DNA from: Phyllobacteriaceae bacterium
Lineage (GTDB): Bacteria > Pseudomonadota > Alphaproteobacteria > Rhizobiales > Rhizobiaceae
NCBI GenBank assembly: GCA_024742765.1
Contig: JANSXT010000024.1
Span: 1 to 56,060 of the forward strand
Reading direction: 5' to 3'
DNA length: 56,060 bases
Within the stretch, counting starts at the first letter, position 1; each line of letters opens with the position of its first letter. Of this stretch, positions 30,635 through 38,708 are shown one piece after another. A model generated the notes under the pieces. That model searched no databases, was not told where the DNA came from, and saw nothing but the letters and a program-made list of their open reading frames with translations. The position numbers and the translations under genes are program-made.

Positions 30635-31390
30635 ATGGTCCTGTGCCGTTTTCCATCAAGGGTTTTGTGCGCGCTGGCGTGCCTGTTCGGGCTTGGCGGT
30701 GCTCTGACGCCCGCATCGGACGCGCATGCCGCCGATGCCAGCCTGACCATCAACGAGATCGTGCTGACGCGCTATGCGCAGGCGCTCGATCTGGAAGGCT
30801 CGGGAACGGCGAACTTCACCGTGCTCGTCGTGTGTTTCAACGGCCAGCTCCCGAGGGGCACCACCCGCGTCACCCCGAGCGCGGGCGGGCTTGTGGGGCT
30901 GGGACAATTGTCGCGGCAACCCGCGCTGGAACTCGATGCCGAGCGCACGCTGATCCTGGAAGCCGACCGCGTCCGGCCGATCCAGCTTGCGCGCTGTCCG
31001 CAACAGCAGGATGTCGACTATTCATGGCGCGTCCAGTCGATTGAGGCGCAAATCAGCCCGTCGGGCATCCGGTTTTCAGGCTTCATCGCCATCGAAGCGA
31101 TGAACAGCCGCGCGGTCGTGCCGTTCAGCCTCGATGCGACCGTCAGCTACAATGCAAGTTCGCGGACGCTGCGCCTGCGCGCGGACAACACGCCGGTCGC
31201 CCTGCGCATGCACATTCTGGGCGCCACGCGGACGCTTGGCACCGTGCGGTTCCGCAACCGGCTCTCCACAGGGATGGTGCTTGAAGGGCTTCTGGCGCGG
31301 CCGGGTCCGGACATTGGCATCTCCGGCACGAACGTGTCGGTCCAACTGCGTCAGAACGCGATCCGCGTTCGTGGCGACCTGGCATTTTGA
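30635..31390 (+). CDS. Exported protein of unknown function, first gene of a four-gene operon
   Basis: A 251-residue protein with a signal peptide (VLCALACLFGLGGALTPASDAHA) and a mature part predicted to be mostly beta strand. The block QISPSGIRFSG near residue 150 and the ending VSVQLRQNAIRVRGDLAF recur in altered form in the third gene (DISPSGVRFTG; VNVQFLNNFLRVSGQPVF), so the two are distant paralogues. Two to three mature cysteines could form a disulfide. The ATG at 30635 is chosen; a TTG at 30611 is in frame, and neither has a clear RBS. I do not recognise the family. Location is probably periplasm or outer membrane. Confidence 0.65.
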   Translation: MVLCRFPSRVLCALACLFGLGGALTPASDAHAADASLTINEIVLTRYAQALDLEGSGTANFTVLVVCFNGQLPRGTTRVTPSAGGLVGLGQLSRQPALELDAERTLILEADRVRPIQLARCPQQQDVDYSWRVQSIEAQISPSGIRFSGFIAIEAMNSRAVVPFSLDATVSYNASSRTLRLRADNTPVALRMHILGATRTLGTVRFRNRLSTGMVLEGLLARPGPDIGISGTNVSVQLRQNAIRVRGDLAF

Positions 31391-31401
31391 GGAAGGCGGC
31401 C

Positions 31402-31923
31402 ATGACCCTGAAGCAGACACTTGGCGCGGCGTTTTTCGGCCTTGCCCTTGGCCTCGTTCTGGCGAGCGCGCCGGCGATCGCGCAGCAGACGCTGACCCAG
31501 ACCGAGGCCACCGCCATTCTTGACGGGCTGGAACAGCAGGCCGCCGGCGACGAGGCAGCGCTGGTGCGGGCATTGGCCAACAATGGCATCTCGCTGGAAC
31601 GGATGGGCGATGCGGTCTCGGAGATGGCGATCCTCGCGCCGCTTTTGCGGCAACGCCAACTGGCCGACAATCTGGCGTCCGATGCCGACCCGGCACTGGT
31701 CCAGTCGGTCCGCGCGGCGCTGAACGACCTTGAGGCCGGCGCGGCCGCCTTCTTCGCCGAAATGGAGGATGGCGAGGCGCGCCGGCAGGCCGCCGAACCG
31801 GTTGTGGCCGACAATCTCGACCGGATCGAACAAATCCTCGTGCCGGCACTGGAACCGGAGGTGATGGACGACGACGTGCCAGACGATGACACGCAGGATG
31901 ACAACGGGGACAATGCGCAATGA
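31402..31923 (+). CDS. Exported helical protein with acidic tail, second gene of operon
   Basis: A 173-residue protein. RBS GAGGAAGG precedes the ATG at 31402, 11 bases after the preceding stop. A signal peptide (LGAAFFGLALGLVLASAPAIA) leads to a mature part that is alpha-helical, rich in Ala, Glu and Leu, and without cysteine. The last 20 residues are strongly acidic (MDDDVPDDDTQDDN). It has no recognisable domain. The stop overlaps the next start (ATGA), so it is coupled with the third gene. It could be a periplasmic partner of the two beta-rich paralogues, but this is only inferred from gene order. Confidence 0.65.
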   Translation: MTLKQTLGAAFFGLALGLVLASAPAIAQQTLTQTEATAILDGLEQQAAGDEAALVRALANNGISLERMGDAVSEMAILAPLLRQRQLADNLASDADPALVQSVRAALNDLEAGAAAFFAEMEDGEARRQAAEPVVADNLDRIEQILVPALEPEVMDDDVPDDDTQDDNGDNAQ

Positions 31924-32528
31924 CCGGCGCCGCACGCTTTCTGGCGCTTTTGGCGGCCATCATCATTGCCGGGCTGTCGCCGCGCCCTGCCGAAGCCGGG
32001 TTCGTCTTCGACGTCAATGAATCGGTCTTCACCGACCTGATCGGCGAGGTTGGCCCCTTGTCTGGCAGCGGCACCCGGCGGGTGACCGCGCGTGCGCCCT
32101 GCGTGCCGCAGTTCTGGCGCACCTGCACGGTCACCGTCTATAACGGCACATATACGTGGAACGTTCGCAACCCGCGCGTCGACATCTCGCCATCGGGCGT
32201 GCGGTTCACGGGACGCGTCCGGTTCACCTATGCCGGCCTGACCTTTAACGAGGACTTCTCCGCCAACGTCAATCTGACCGTCACCGATACCCGTGTCCGG
32301 ATCTCGGTCAACCGCGTGTCCATCCCGGTCCATCTCAACATGCCCGTCGTCGGTAATATCCGCATCACGACGGTGCGCATAAATCCCAATCTGAGCGTCG
32401 ATGCACCTTTCGGCGGCTTCAGCCTCGTCGCTGACAATGGCCAGCGGGCACGTGGTGGCGTGCGGGGCGTCAATGTGCAGTTCCTGAACAATTTCCTCCG
32501 TGTCAGCGGCCAACCGGTCTTCAACTAG
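31920..32528 (+). CDS. Exported beta-rich protein, third gene of operon
   Basis: A 202-residue protein with a signal peptide (FLALLAAIIIAGLSPRPAEA). The mature part is rich in alternating hydrophobic and Asn/Arg/Thr residues typical of beta sheets (VRFTGRVRFTYAGLTFNEDF, VTDTRVRISVNRVSIPV). Two cysteines (APCVPQFWRTCTV) probably form a disulfide. It shares the ISPSG-RF-G block and the C-terminal pattern with the first gene of the operon. Its ATG overlaps the stop of the second gene. The function is unknown; a soluble lipid-binding or outer-membrane-associated fold is possible but not shown. Confidence 0.68.
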   Translation: MTGAARFLALLAAIIIAGLSPRPAEAGFVFDVNESVFTDLIGEVGPLSGSGTRRVTARAPCVPQFWRTCTVTVYNGTYTWNVRNPRVDISPSGVRFTGRVRFTYAGLTFNEDFSANVNLTVTDTRVRISVNRVSIPVHLNMPVVGNIRITTVRINPNLSVDAPFGGFSLVADNGQRARGGVRGVNVQFLNNFLRVSGQPVFN

Positions 32529-32538
32529 GGTATCACGC

Positions 32539-33072
32539 ATGCGCGCCGCAGCCTCGAACAGCAGGATCGCCACCAGACTGATTGCACTGGCCATGCTGAC
32601 CGCGCTCGCCGGTTGCCCGGGCAGCGGCGGCGGGTCATCGTCCGGCGGTGGAAGCAGCCCGCCGCCGACGCCCACAACGACCTGCTCGGGCGCGACGATT
32701 GGCAATTCCGCGCAGACCTTCGAGATTGCCGTCCAGCACAACGCCACCAAATGCATGCTCGGGTCGGTGCTTGTGCTCGCCAACGATCTGGCGGAAGCCA
32801 AGCAGTGCGCGCAGTCGCAAAACGCCGGCACCACCGCTTTCGAACCGATCACCGAACTGTGCGATATCGCGTTCAGGCGGTATCTGAACGGGCAATGCTT
32901 CAATCACTTCCAGACGGTCAACACCAACTATGCCGACGCGGTGACGTGCGACCGCAACACGCTGTGCAGCAACTGCACGCACATGGACATGACATCGTCC
33001 TTCGTGATCAGCACAATTCCCGGAACATGCCGCGCCGCAGAGTTCACGACGGGCGCATTGACCTGCCAATAG
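32539..33072 (+). CDS. Cysteine-rich lipoprotein, fourth gene of operon
   Basis: A 177-residue lipoprotein. The signal ends in the lipobox LTALAGC near residue 25. A Gly/Ser-rich then Pro/Thr-rich tether (GSGGGSSSGGGSSPPPTPTT) follows. The globular part of about 125 residues has ten cysteines, among them TLCSNCTH, so several disulfides are likely. No catalytic motif is recognised. The start at 32539 (MRAAASNSR) gives a good signal; a GTG at 32500 would overlap the third gene. It is probably anchored in the outer membrane facing the periplasm or surface, together with the other three exported products. Confidence 0.7.
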   Translation: MRAAASNSRIATRLIALAMLTALAGCPGSGGGSSSGGGSSPPPTPTTTCSGATIGNSAQTFEIAVQHNATKCMLGSVLVLANDLAEAKQCAQSQNAGTTAFEPITELCDIAFRRYLNGQCFNHFQTVNTNYADAVTCDRNTLCSNCTHMDMTSSFVISTIPGTCRAAEFTTGALTCQ

Positions 33073-33144
33073 CCCGCCACGGGCCTGGGACTGTTTCCGC
33101 GGCAACAAAGATCAAGGCTTCGACCACGCACCGTTCTCGGGCGT

Positions 33145-33987
33145 TCACTCGGGCAATGCCACAGGTTCGGCCGGCGGCGTTGCCGCTTCGGGCGCGGCAT
33201 CGCCCAGTTTGGGCGGTTCGCGCCATTGCAGACGCTTATAGTCGAAGCCGAAACGCAAGGTCGGCTTGACGATCTCGAAATAGGGCGAGGAATCAAAGTC
33301 GCGCGGCGTGAACAGCGAATGGTGGCGGATGTGCAGGATCTCGCGGCGCGAATAGTCCGAGACCGCGCGGGCGCGGCCCTTGGCCAGCGTGATCTCGGGC
33401 AGGATGGGATAGCGGATCTGCTGGAACGCCTGGGCGATCAGCGTCGAGCAGATGGCGCGCGTCGGATCGCCGGACCCGAACTCGATCAGCCGGCGGCGCC
33501 ACCGCACCGGCACGGGCGGCGTCGGCAGGAAATAGCGCAGCATGTCCAGAATGTTCTTATTGTCATATTTCAGGCCGATCTTGCCGATCATGAAGTCGAC
33601 GACGACCTGCCGGTCCGCCGGCGTCAAGCCGACGGGCCGGCAGATGCGCGTGTTGTAGGTCTCGTACTTTTCAAGCGGTTCGGCCGTGCAGCCGGTGCCC
33701 AGATTGACCTCGACAAGGCGCCTGCGGCGGCCCGAGGCGTCGACATCGTCGATCGCATCGCCGACATAGAGTGCTGCATGGCTCCAGGTCGATTGCGTCA
33801 GGTATTTGATCGCCGCCGAAATCTGCCGGTTTCCCTCAACCAGCAGAACGTCGCCGGGCTCCAGCGTGCGGTAGAGCGTGTGCGGGTCGGACGGCGTATA
33901 AGGGCGATAGCCCGACGATTCGGCCTCGAGCCGGCCTGCCAGCCACCGGCCGATGCGATCGAGTATCGTGTCGCGCTGTTCGGTCAT
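33145..33987 (-). CDS. YiiX-like permuted papain-fold (NlpC/P60 superfamily) protein
   Basis: A 280-residue protein of the circularly permuted NlpC/P60 (YiiX/YebB-like) papain-fold group. The His-containing segment STWSHAALYVGD precedes the Cys-containing one AICSTLIAQAFQ, the reversed order typical of the permuted group. GDVLLVEGN upstream is the usual first strand. No signal peptide is seen if translation starts at 33987 (MTEQRDTIL); an ATG at 34011 is possible. Family members are putative amidases of peptidoglycan or lipids; the substrate is unknown. A perfect CtrA box is 152 bases upstream. Confidence 0.78.
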   Translation of the reverse strand: MTEQRDTILDRIGRWLAGRLEAESSGYRPYTPSDPHTLYRTLEPGDVLLVEGNRQISAAIKYLTQSTWSHAALYVGDAIDDVDASGRRRRLVEVNLGTGCTAEPLEKYETYNTRICRPVGLTPADRQVVVDFMIGKIGLKYDNKNILDMLRYFLPTPPVPVRWRRRLIEFGSGDPTRAICSTLIAQAFQQIRYPILPEITLAKGRARAVSDYSRREILHIRHHSLFTPRDFDSSPYFEIVKPTLRFGFDYKRLQWREPPKLGDAAPEAATPPAEPVALPE

Positions 33988-34138
33988 CGCTTGCACCCGC
34001 GTCGCATGCATCCTTTCGCCGGAGCAATCTATCACCGCCCCGGTGAAACCATGCTTAAACCCGATGCAAATTGGCGTGAACGAAGCGTGGCCGAAAACCA
34101 TGGCGGCCCGGAGGCAAATTGGATGCATCATCCATCGG

Positions 34139-34154
34139 TTAATGCGCCATTAAC
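34139..34154. promoter_or_regulatory. CtrA box upstream of the YiiX-like gene
   Basis: TTAATGCGCCATTAAC matches TTAA-N7-TTAAC exactly, in the 316-base region between the YiiX-like gene and a small plus-strand frame. Confidence 0.6.
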
Positions 34155-34303
34155 CAAGATGAACGATAGTGGTTGCATTGCGGGTTTGGGTGGTTTGGGG
34201 GGCGTCGAATCGGTGGATCCGTTCACGCGGAATTCATCTGTAGCGGGCTAGTCTTGGACCCATCGCGAACGGCAGGGGCGCCGTGAGAAAGGGAACAAGA
34301 ACA

Positions 34304-34441
34304 ATGCGTGCCATCCGACACCAAATCCGGTCCATCCGTGAATTCATCTGGCCGAGCTATCAGCCCGAGCGCCACTATATGCGTGGCCCCGGTCCGGCTT
34401 GCGCACGGCGCGGCGGCATCAACCTGATCGATGCCGGCTGA
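34304..34441 (+). CDS. Possible small protein, 45 residues
   Basis: A short frame starting MRAIRHQIRSIREFIWPSY, basic and with two cysteines or fewer, ending LIDAG. GAGAAAGGG lies about ten bases before the ATG. The stop abuts the stop of the convergent DUF1127 gene without a gap. The codon choice resembles neighbouring genes. I do not recognise a family; its Arg-rich helix is reminiscent of short DUF1127-like proteins. The upstream 150 bases hold a CtrA box that could serve it. It may be a chance frame. Confidence 0.4.
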   Translation: MRAIRHQIRSIREFIWPSYQPERHYMRGPGPACARRGGINLIDAG

Positions 34442-34678
34442 TCACGGTCCGAAGAACGGAAACGACCGCCGCACCTCGCGCAGCGCCTGCCCGCGCGTGA
34501 TCCCGACATCGGCCAGTTGATCATCATCGAGCGCAGCCAAATGGCGGCGGGTCGTCCGGCGTCGGGCCGCAACGGCCAGACGCGAACTCAGGGCGGCCAG
34601 AAATTCCAACCAATCGCCACTTTGCGCCGCACCAGTCTTTGCGGTTCCTATCTGCGTCTCATCGACAAACATCGTCAT
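34442..34678 (-). CDS. DUF1127 domain protein
   Basis: A 78-residue protein with the DUF1127 (YjiS-like) C-terminal motif: RRTTRRHLAALDDDQLADVG, followed by ITRGQALREVRRSF. Small Arg-rich DUF1127 proteins in rhizobia bind RNA and influence small-RNA turnover and phosphate or carbon metabolism. The start is ATG 34678 or 34672 (GGGAG upstream fits 34672 best); the upstream frame to 34726 lacks an RBS. It is convergent with a possible 45-residue frame and faces the ArsR gene divergently, with about 106 bases between starts. Confidence 0.8.
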   Translation of the reverse strand: MTMFVDETQIGTAKTGAAQSGDWLEFLAALSSRLAVAARRRTTRRHLAALDDDQLADVGITRGQALREVRRSFPFFGP

Positions 34679-34784
34679 GCTCCCATTCATCCAGCGTTGA
34701 GGCCCCGATTGTGGGCCGGCTGGCAATGCGATGTTTCGATCCCCGTCGAAGCATTGGCCGGCGGATTGCGCTAAGGTGCCGGCG

Positions 34785-35483
34785 ATGGACGCAATGATCC
34801 GGGCATCGGAACCGAATGTGGCGACGCTGGCGGCCTTGCTGGCCGACCCCGTGCGTGCGCAGATGGCCTATGCGCTGATGGACGGAAGGGCACTGACCGC
34901 CGGGGAACTGGCGCGGGTTGGCGGCGTGACTGCGCAGACGGCGAGCACCCATCTGGCGCAACTGGTCGATGGCGGCGTGCTGTCGGTCGCGCGGCAGGGT
35001 CGGCACCGTTACTACCGGATCAGCGGCGATGATGCCGCCGGACTTCTTGAACAGATGGCCGTGGTCGCGGGCACGCTTGACCACCGCGCCGTGCCGCGCA
35101 CCGGCCCGCGCGACCCGCACATGCGCCAGGCGCGGGTGTGCTATGACCATCTTGCCGGCGCGATGGGCGTGCGCCTGTTCGCCGGACTGGTCGAAAGCGG
35201 AACGCTGACCGGCGACGCGCATGCCGTGTCGGTGACGCCGGCAGGCGCGGACAGGTTGCGTTCATTGGGGGTCGATGTGGAGGGCCTGCGGTCCAGACGC
35301 CGGCCGGTCTGCCGGACATGCATCGACTGGTCGGAACGGCGGCCGCATCTGGCTGGCGGGCTCGGCGCGGCGCTGCTCGATCATTTTCTGGCAAACGGCT
35401 GGGCGCATCGCGTCGAAGGCGCGCGCATCCTGCGTTTCACGTCGGACGGCCTGCGCCGTTTCGAGGAGTTGGTGCGGGCCTGA
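34785..35483 (+). CDS. ArsR family transcriptional regulator with C-terminal domain
   Basis: A 232-residue regulator. The N-terminal winged helix of the ArsR/SmtB type spans roughly residues 10-95 (LLADPVRAQMAYALMDGRAL, GVTAQTASTHLAQLVDGGVL, GRHRYYRIS). A longer C-terminal domain follows (RVCYDHLAGAMGVRLFAGLV, then VCRTCIDWSERRPHLAGGLG). The paired cysteines in VCRTCIDW, together with that in ARVCYDHLAG, could bind metal or sense thiol reagents. The start at 34785 has AAGGTG upstream. Typical ArsR proteins are about 100 residues; this longer subfamily is frequent in proteobacteria. The target is unknown; no transporter or resistance gene is adjacent. Confidence 0.85.
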   Translation: MDAMIRASEPNVATLAALLADPVRAQMAYALMDGRALTAGELARVGGVTAQTASTHLAQLVDGGVLSVARQGRHRYYRISGDDAAGLLEQMAVVAGTLDHRAVPRTGPRDPHMRQARVCYDHLAGAMGVRLFAGLVESGTLTGDAHAVSVTPAGADRLRSLGVDVEGLRSRRRPVCRTCIDWSERRPHLAGGLGAALLDHFLANGWAHRVEGARILRFTSDGLRRFEELVRA

Positions 35484-35497
35484 CGGCGCCGCTCCGA

Positions 35498-36112
35498 TCA
35501 GCGCGCGGAGACGGTCGGTGCGGCGGGCGCGACCGACCCGACCACCATCCGGTCGGGCATCTCGATCGACACCCAATGGCCCGCATGGCGCTCGGACTGG
35601 CGCTTCAAATAGGTGTATTCGGTGTCGCTCCACAGGCGCACCTCGGACCGGAGATTGTCGAGAACGAAATCGCCCCGGTCGGTGCGCACCGTCAGAACGG
35701 CATGGCCCTCGCCGTCGGGCTTGCGCACGACGGTGATCAGGAGGCCGGACGGCGGCAGGCCACGGCCGATCAGCATCTGCCGCTTGAGCAGGACGTAATC
35801 CTCGCAATCGCCGGCGGCATCGGGAAAGGTCCACACCTCTTCGCGGCCGTAAATGTCCATGTCGCTGCGCGGCTCGATCACCATGTTGACCGCTGAATTG
35901 ACGTTGAGGATCTGTGCCCAAATCTCGCGTGTGATGGTGATCGGCTTGTAGGAGCCGCGCTTCTGGCGGCATTCCTCGGTGTAAAGGCGGCAGAATTCGT
36001 AATGGCCGATCGGCTGGGAGGTCAGTCCGCCGGTCTTCATCGCGCCCGCCTGGGCCGGTCCGGCGACAGCCGCCACGGCCGCGGAAACCGCGGCAATCCA
36101 CCCGAAACGCAT
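35498..36112 (-). CDS. Transglutaminase-like cysteine peptidase (BTLCP/LapG-like)
   Basis: A 204-residue exported protein. A signal peptide (FGWIAAVSAAVAAVAGPAQA) is followed by a bacterial transglutaminase-like cysteine proteinase domain. The Cys is in AAGDCEDYVLLKR, His in GEGHAVLTVRT and Asp in FVLDNLRSE, forming the complete triad. Relatives include the periplasmic LapG protease that releases adhesins under c-di-GMP control. No LapD or adhesin gene is nearby, so the target is unknown. A perfect CtrA box lies 49 bases upstream of the start, suggesting timing with the cell cycle. It is convergent with the ArsR gene. Confidence 0.88.
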   Translation of the reverse strand: MRFGWIAAVSAAVAAVAGPAQAGAMKTGGLTSQPIGHYEFCRLYTEECRQKRGSYKPITITREIWAQILNVNSAVNMVIEPRSDMDIYGREEVWTFPDAAGDCEDYVLLKRQMLIGRGLPPSGLLITVVRKPDGEGHAVLTVRTDRGDFVLDNLRSEVRLWSDTEYTYLKRQSERHAGHWVSIEMPDRMVVGSVAPAAPTVSAR

Positions 36113-36160
36113 ACGCACGCGCCCCACTCCCTGTCCCGTTCGCCGGCGGGGTCTCACCGG

Positions 36161-36175
36161 TTAACAAACAGTTAA
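36161..36175. promoter_or_regulatory. CtrA box upstream of the transglutaminase-like peptidase gene
   Basis: TTAACAAACAGTTAA is TTAA-N7-TTAA. On the minus strand it reads TTAACTGTTTGTTAACC, matching the consensus. It lies 49 bases before the peptidase start. Confidence 0.65.
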
Positions 36176-36262
36176 TCACGGGGGGAGGCCACCGGCAACG
36201 GCCATGCGATCACGCGTCGGTGACATGGTTAACCGGGCACAGGAGCTGTGGACGAATGCCGG

Positions 36263-36790
36263 TCAGGGCGCCCAAAGGGCACGGTCATTCCAGGGTTCGG
36301 GCACTGAAAGCGTGCCGCGCGGCGGCTTGGCGGCGTTGTCGAGGGCGAGCGACTGCCATGCGTCCCGCCATGAAACAGGCAGCTCGAACGGCGGTGCGAC
36401 ACCGGTCTCGGCGGCAAAACCGAAGCGGCCGTAATAGGCCGGATCGCCCAGGACGAAGACGTGGGTGATGCCGGCCTGTCTCAGCCTTTCATGGCCTTCG
36501 CGGACAAGCGCACTGCCGATGCCCTTTCCGTGCCGGGCCGAGACGACGCCGAGCGGACCGAGCAGCGCAAGGCGTGCATCGGCATCGCTGAGCCCGCAAT
36601 CGGTGAAGATGACATGTCCGACGATCGCTTCGCCATCGACGGCGACAAGCGACAGGACCCCGGACCGCATGTCCAGAAGCTGGCGGACGACCGGCAGCAA
36701 ATCCTCATCCGGAAAGGCATCGGGATAGAGCGCTTCGATGCCGGCGCGGTCATCGAAGACGCCCGGACGGATCGCGACGGATGCGGTCAT
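36263..36790 (-). CDS. GNAT family N-acetyltransferase
   Basis: A 175-residue acetyltransferase. The acetyl-CoA loop is seen in GPLGVVSARHGKGIGSALVR (RHGKGIGSAL is the Q/RxxGxG/A motif), followed by HVFVLGDPAYYGRFGF, typical of the YhbS-like subgroup. The N-terminal part is VAIRPGVFDDRAGIEALYPD. The substrate is unknown; YhbS-type proteins modify small molecules or proteins. It lies downstream of, and 23 bases from, the PHA depolymerase stop in the reverse orientation order, so the two genes may not be co-transcribed. Confidence 0.88.
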   Translation of the reverse strand: MTASVAIRPGVFDDRAGIEALYPDAFPDEDLLPVVRQLLDMRSGVLSLVAVDGEAIVGHVIFTDCGLSDADARLALLGPLGVVSARHGKGIGSALVREGHERLRQAGITHVFVLGDPAYYGRFGFAAETGVAPPFELPVSWRDAWQSLALDNAAKPPRGTLSVPEPWNDRALWAP

Positions 36791-36813
36791 GGACAGTCAG
36801 ACGAAACGCGCGC

Positions 36814-38076
36814 TCAGGCGACGGCCTTGATCTTGCCGCGGCGTTTGACGTTCGACTGGGCGCGCATGAAGTTCAGCATCCGCGGCGCGACCTCGGTGCG
36901 GAAGCGCGAGCCGTTGAAGACGCCATAATGGCCGACGCGCGGCTGCTCGTAGTGGACCTTCATGTTTTCCGGCAGGCCGGTGCACAGCCCATGCGCGGCC
37001 TTGGTCTGTCCGCCGCCGGTGATGTCGTCATTTTCGCCTTCGACGGTGAACAGCGCGACACGGCTGATCGCCCCCGGATCGACCGGCTCGCCGCGATGGG
37101 TCATGGTGCCCTTGGGCAGCGCGTGCTCGATGAACACCGTCTGCACGGTCTGCAGATAGAATTCCGCCGTCAGGTCCATGACGGCCAGATATTCGTCATA
37201 GAATTCGCGGTGCTTTTCGGCCGAATCGCCATCGTCGCGCACCAGATGCATGAAGAAGTCCTTCTGCGCGATCATGTGCCGGTCCATGTTCATCGACATG
37301 AAGCCGGTCAGCTGCAGAAAGCCCGGATAGACCGGCCGGCCGAATCCCGGATTGGGGAACGGCACATGCATGATGACATTGTCGCGGAACCAGTCGAGGT
37401 CCTTTTCCTCGGCCAGCTTGTTGACGGCGGTGGGGTTGATCCGCGTGTCGATCGGTCCGCCCATCAGCGTCATCGAGGTCGGCGCATTGGGGCTGCCATG
37501 CTGCTCCATCACCGAGACCGCCGAAAGGACCGGCACGGAGGGCTGGCAGACGCCGACAATGTGCGTGTCGGGGCCAAGATGGTTCAGCATCTCGATCAGA
37601 TAGTCGATATAATCGTCGAGATCGAAATGGCCCTCGGACATGGGCACGTTGCGCGCATCAACCCAGTCAGTGATGTAGACCTCGGCCTCGGGCAGGAAGC
37701 GTTCGACCGTGCCGCGCAGCAGCGTCGCATAATGGCCCGACATGGGCGCCACCAGCAGCACGCGCGGGTCGGACGGGCGCGGCTTGGCGAGCGCGCGCTG
37801 GAAATGAACCAGATTGCAGAAGGGCTTGGACCAGACCACGCTCTCGGCGACCGGCACCTGCTTGCCGTCGATCACCGTCTCGTCGAGATCGAAGGTCGGC
37901 TTGCCGTAGCGCCGCGTCGTGCGCTCGAAAACCTCGGCCCAGGCGGCGACGGTGCGGCCGTAGCGCGTGCGGGACACCGGGTTGAGCGGGTTCTGGTAGA
38001 AGAGCCGGGTCGCGTCGGCGGCGGCGCGCCATGGCTGCATCACGGCATGATTCAGTTCATACAAATGATAGAACAC
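36814..38076 (-). CDS. phaZ: Intracellular polyhydroxyalkanoate depolymerase
   Basis: A 420-residue cytoplasmic enzyme that breaks down stored polyhydroxybutyrate. The GTG at 38076 is preferred because it gives the conserved N terminus MFYHLYELNHA and has AGGAGAGGA eight bases upstream. The frame also opens at 38094. The nucleophile is a cysteine in VGVCQPSVP, as in rhizobial and Cupriavidus PhaZ, instead of a lipase serine. Other conserved parts are APMSGHYATLLRGTV, ITDWVDARNVP and the C-terminal QPRVGHYGVFNG with the catalytic His. No PHA synthase gene is visible. A CtrA box is 191 bases upstream. Confidence 0.93.
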   Translation of the reverse strand: MFYHLYELNHAVMQPWRAAADATRLFYQNPLNPVSRTRYGRTVAAWAEVFERTTRRYGKPTFDLDETVIDGKQVPVAESVVWSKPFCNLVHFQRALAKPRPSDPRVLLVAPMSGHYATLLRGTVERFLPEAEVYITDWVDARNVPMSEGHFDLDDYIDYLIEMLNHLGPDTHIVGVCQPSVPVLSAVSVMEQHGSPNAPTSMTLMGGPIDTRINPTAVNKLAEEKDLDWFRDNVIMHVPFPNPGFGRPVYPGFLQLTGFMSMNMDRHMIAQKDFFMHLVRDDGDSAEKHREFYDEYLAVMDLTAEFYLQTVQTVFIEHALPKGTMTHRGEPVDPGAISRVALFTVEGENDDITGGGQTKAAHGLCTGLPENMKVHYEQPRVGHYGVFNGSRFRTEVAPRMLNFMRAQSNVKRRGKIKAVA

Positions 38077-38266
38077 CTGTCGTCCTCTCCTCATGAGCCG
38101 TGCGGCGGCTTCTTACATGGTCTTTATGCAGGCCGTTCGTTGTGCATGGCAACATTAAATCGATTGCACGCTAGCATCCGCTTCGCGGCTGCGAAATCGT
38201 GCTAACGTCTAGGTGGCGCCCAATCCCCTGCATTTAAACGTCAAAACCCATTAGGCGGCGCAGACG

Positions 38267-38282
38267 TTAATGCGGCGTTAAC
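38267..38282. promoter_or_regulatory. CtrA box upstream of phaZ
   Basis: TTAATGCGGCGTTAAC is an exact TTAA-N7-TTAAC site in the 250-base gap between phaZ and the DUF1330 gene. A further TTAAC follows six bases on, a non-canonical spacing. Confidence 0.55.
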
Positions 38283-38326
38283 TTCGGTTAACAAAAGCTG
38301 GCAGCCGGTCGCCGGCGCACGCGCCA

Positions 38327-38623
38327 TCAGGCGTCGTGACCCTCGATAACGATGACTTCGCCCTCGGAAATCTCCTGCCGGATGGCCCGGGCTTTCGCGT
38401 AAATGTCCGAATTGTAGCAGGCGAGCGCCGCCTCGTAGGTGGGAAACTCGATGACGACGTTGCGCGGCCGGCTGTCGCCTTCCGAGGCGCCGATCGCACC
38501 GCCGCGCACGAGGAATTTCGCGCCATGCTCCTGATAGGCGGGCGTGGCCGTCGCCACATAGTCTTTGTAGCGTTCGGGGTCGTGCACGGTGATCCGCGCG
38601 ACCCAATATCCCTTCGGCATCAT
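38327..38623 (-). CDS. DUF1330 domain protein
   Basis: A 98-residue protein of the DUF1330 family, which has a dimeric alpha/beta-barrel (ferredoxin-like) fold. Typical parts are GYWVARITVHDPERYKDYV, the Gly-rich FLVRGGAIGASEGD and VVIEFPTYEAALACYNSD. GAGGGGAC precedes the ATG. The biochemical role of the family is unknown. The same gene often lies near pyrF and dnaJ in rhizobia (from memory), as it does here. Confidence 0.9.
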   Translation of the reverse strand: MMPKGYWVARITVHDPERYKDYVATATPAYQEHGAKFLVRGGAIGASEGDSRPRNVVIEFPTYEAALACYNSDIYAKARAIRQEISEGEVIVIEGHDA

Positions 38624-38655
38624 GTCCCCTCTCGTCAGCCAAGGGAGCTAAACGC

Positions 38656-38686
38656 AAAAAAGGGGTGCGGACAAGCCACACCCCTT
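38656..38686 (-). terminator. Rho-independent terminator
   Basis: On the minus strand, AAGGGGTG and CACCCCTT form an eight-base stem (38660-38667 with 38679-38686) followed by a run of Ts. It ends the transcript of the exported 103-residue protein gene just upstream. Confidence 0.8.
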
Positions 38687-38708
38687 CGGCAAACGGTATC
38701 GGGACCGA

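Noticed and set aside
38278-38295. A second CtrA-like pair TTAAC-TTCGG-TTAAC beside the site at 38267
   Set aside because: The spacing is six, not seven, bases, so it does not fit the consensus.
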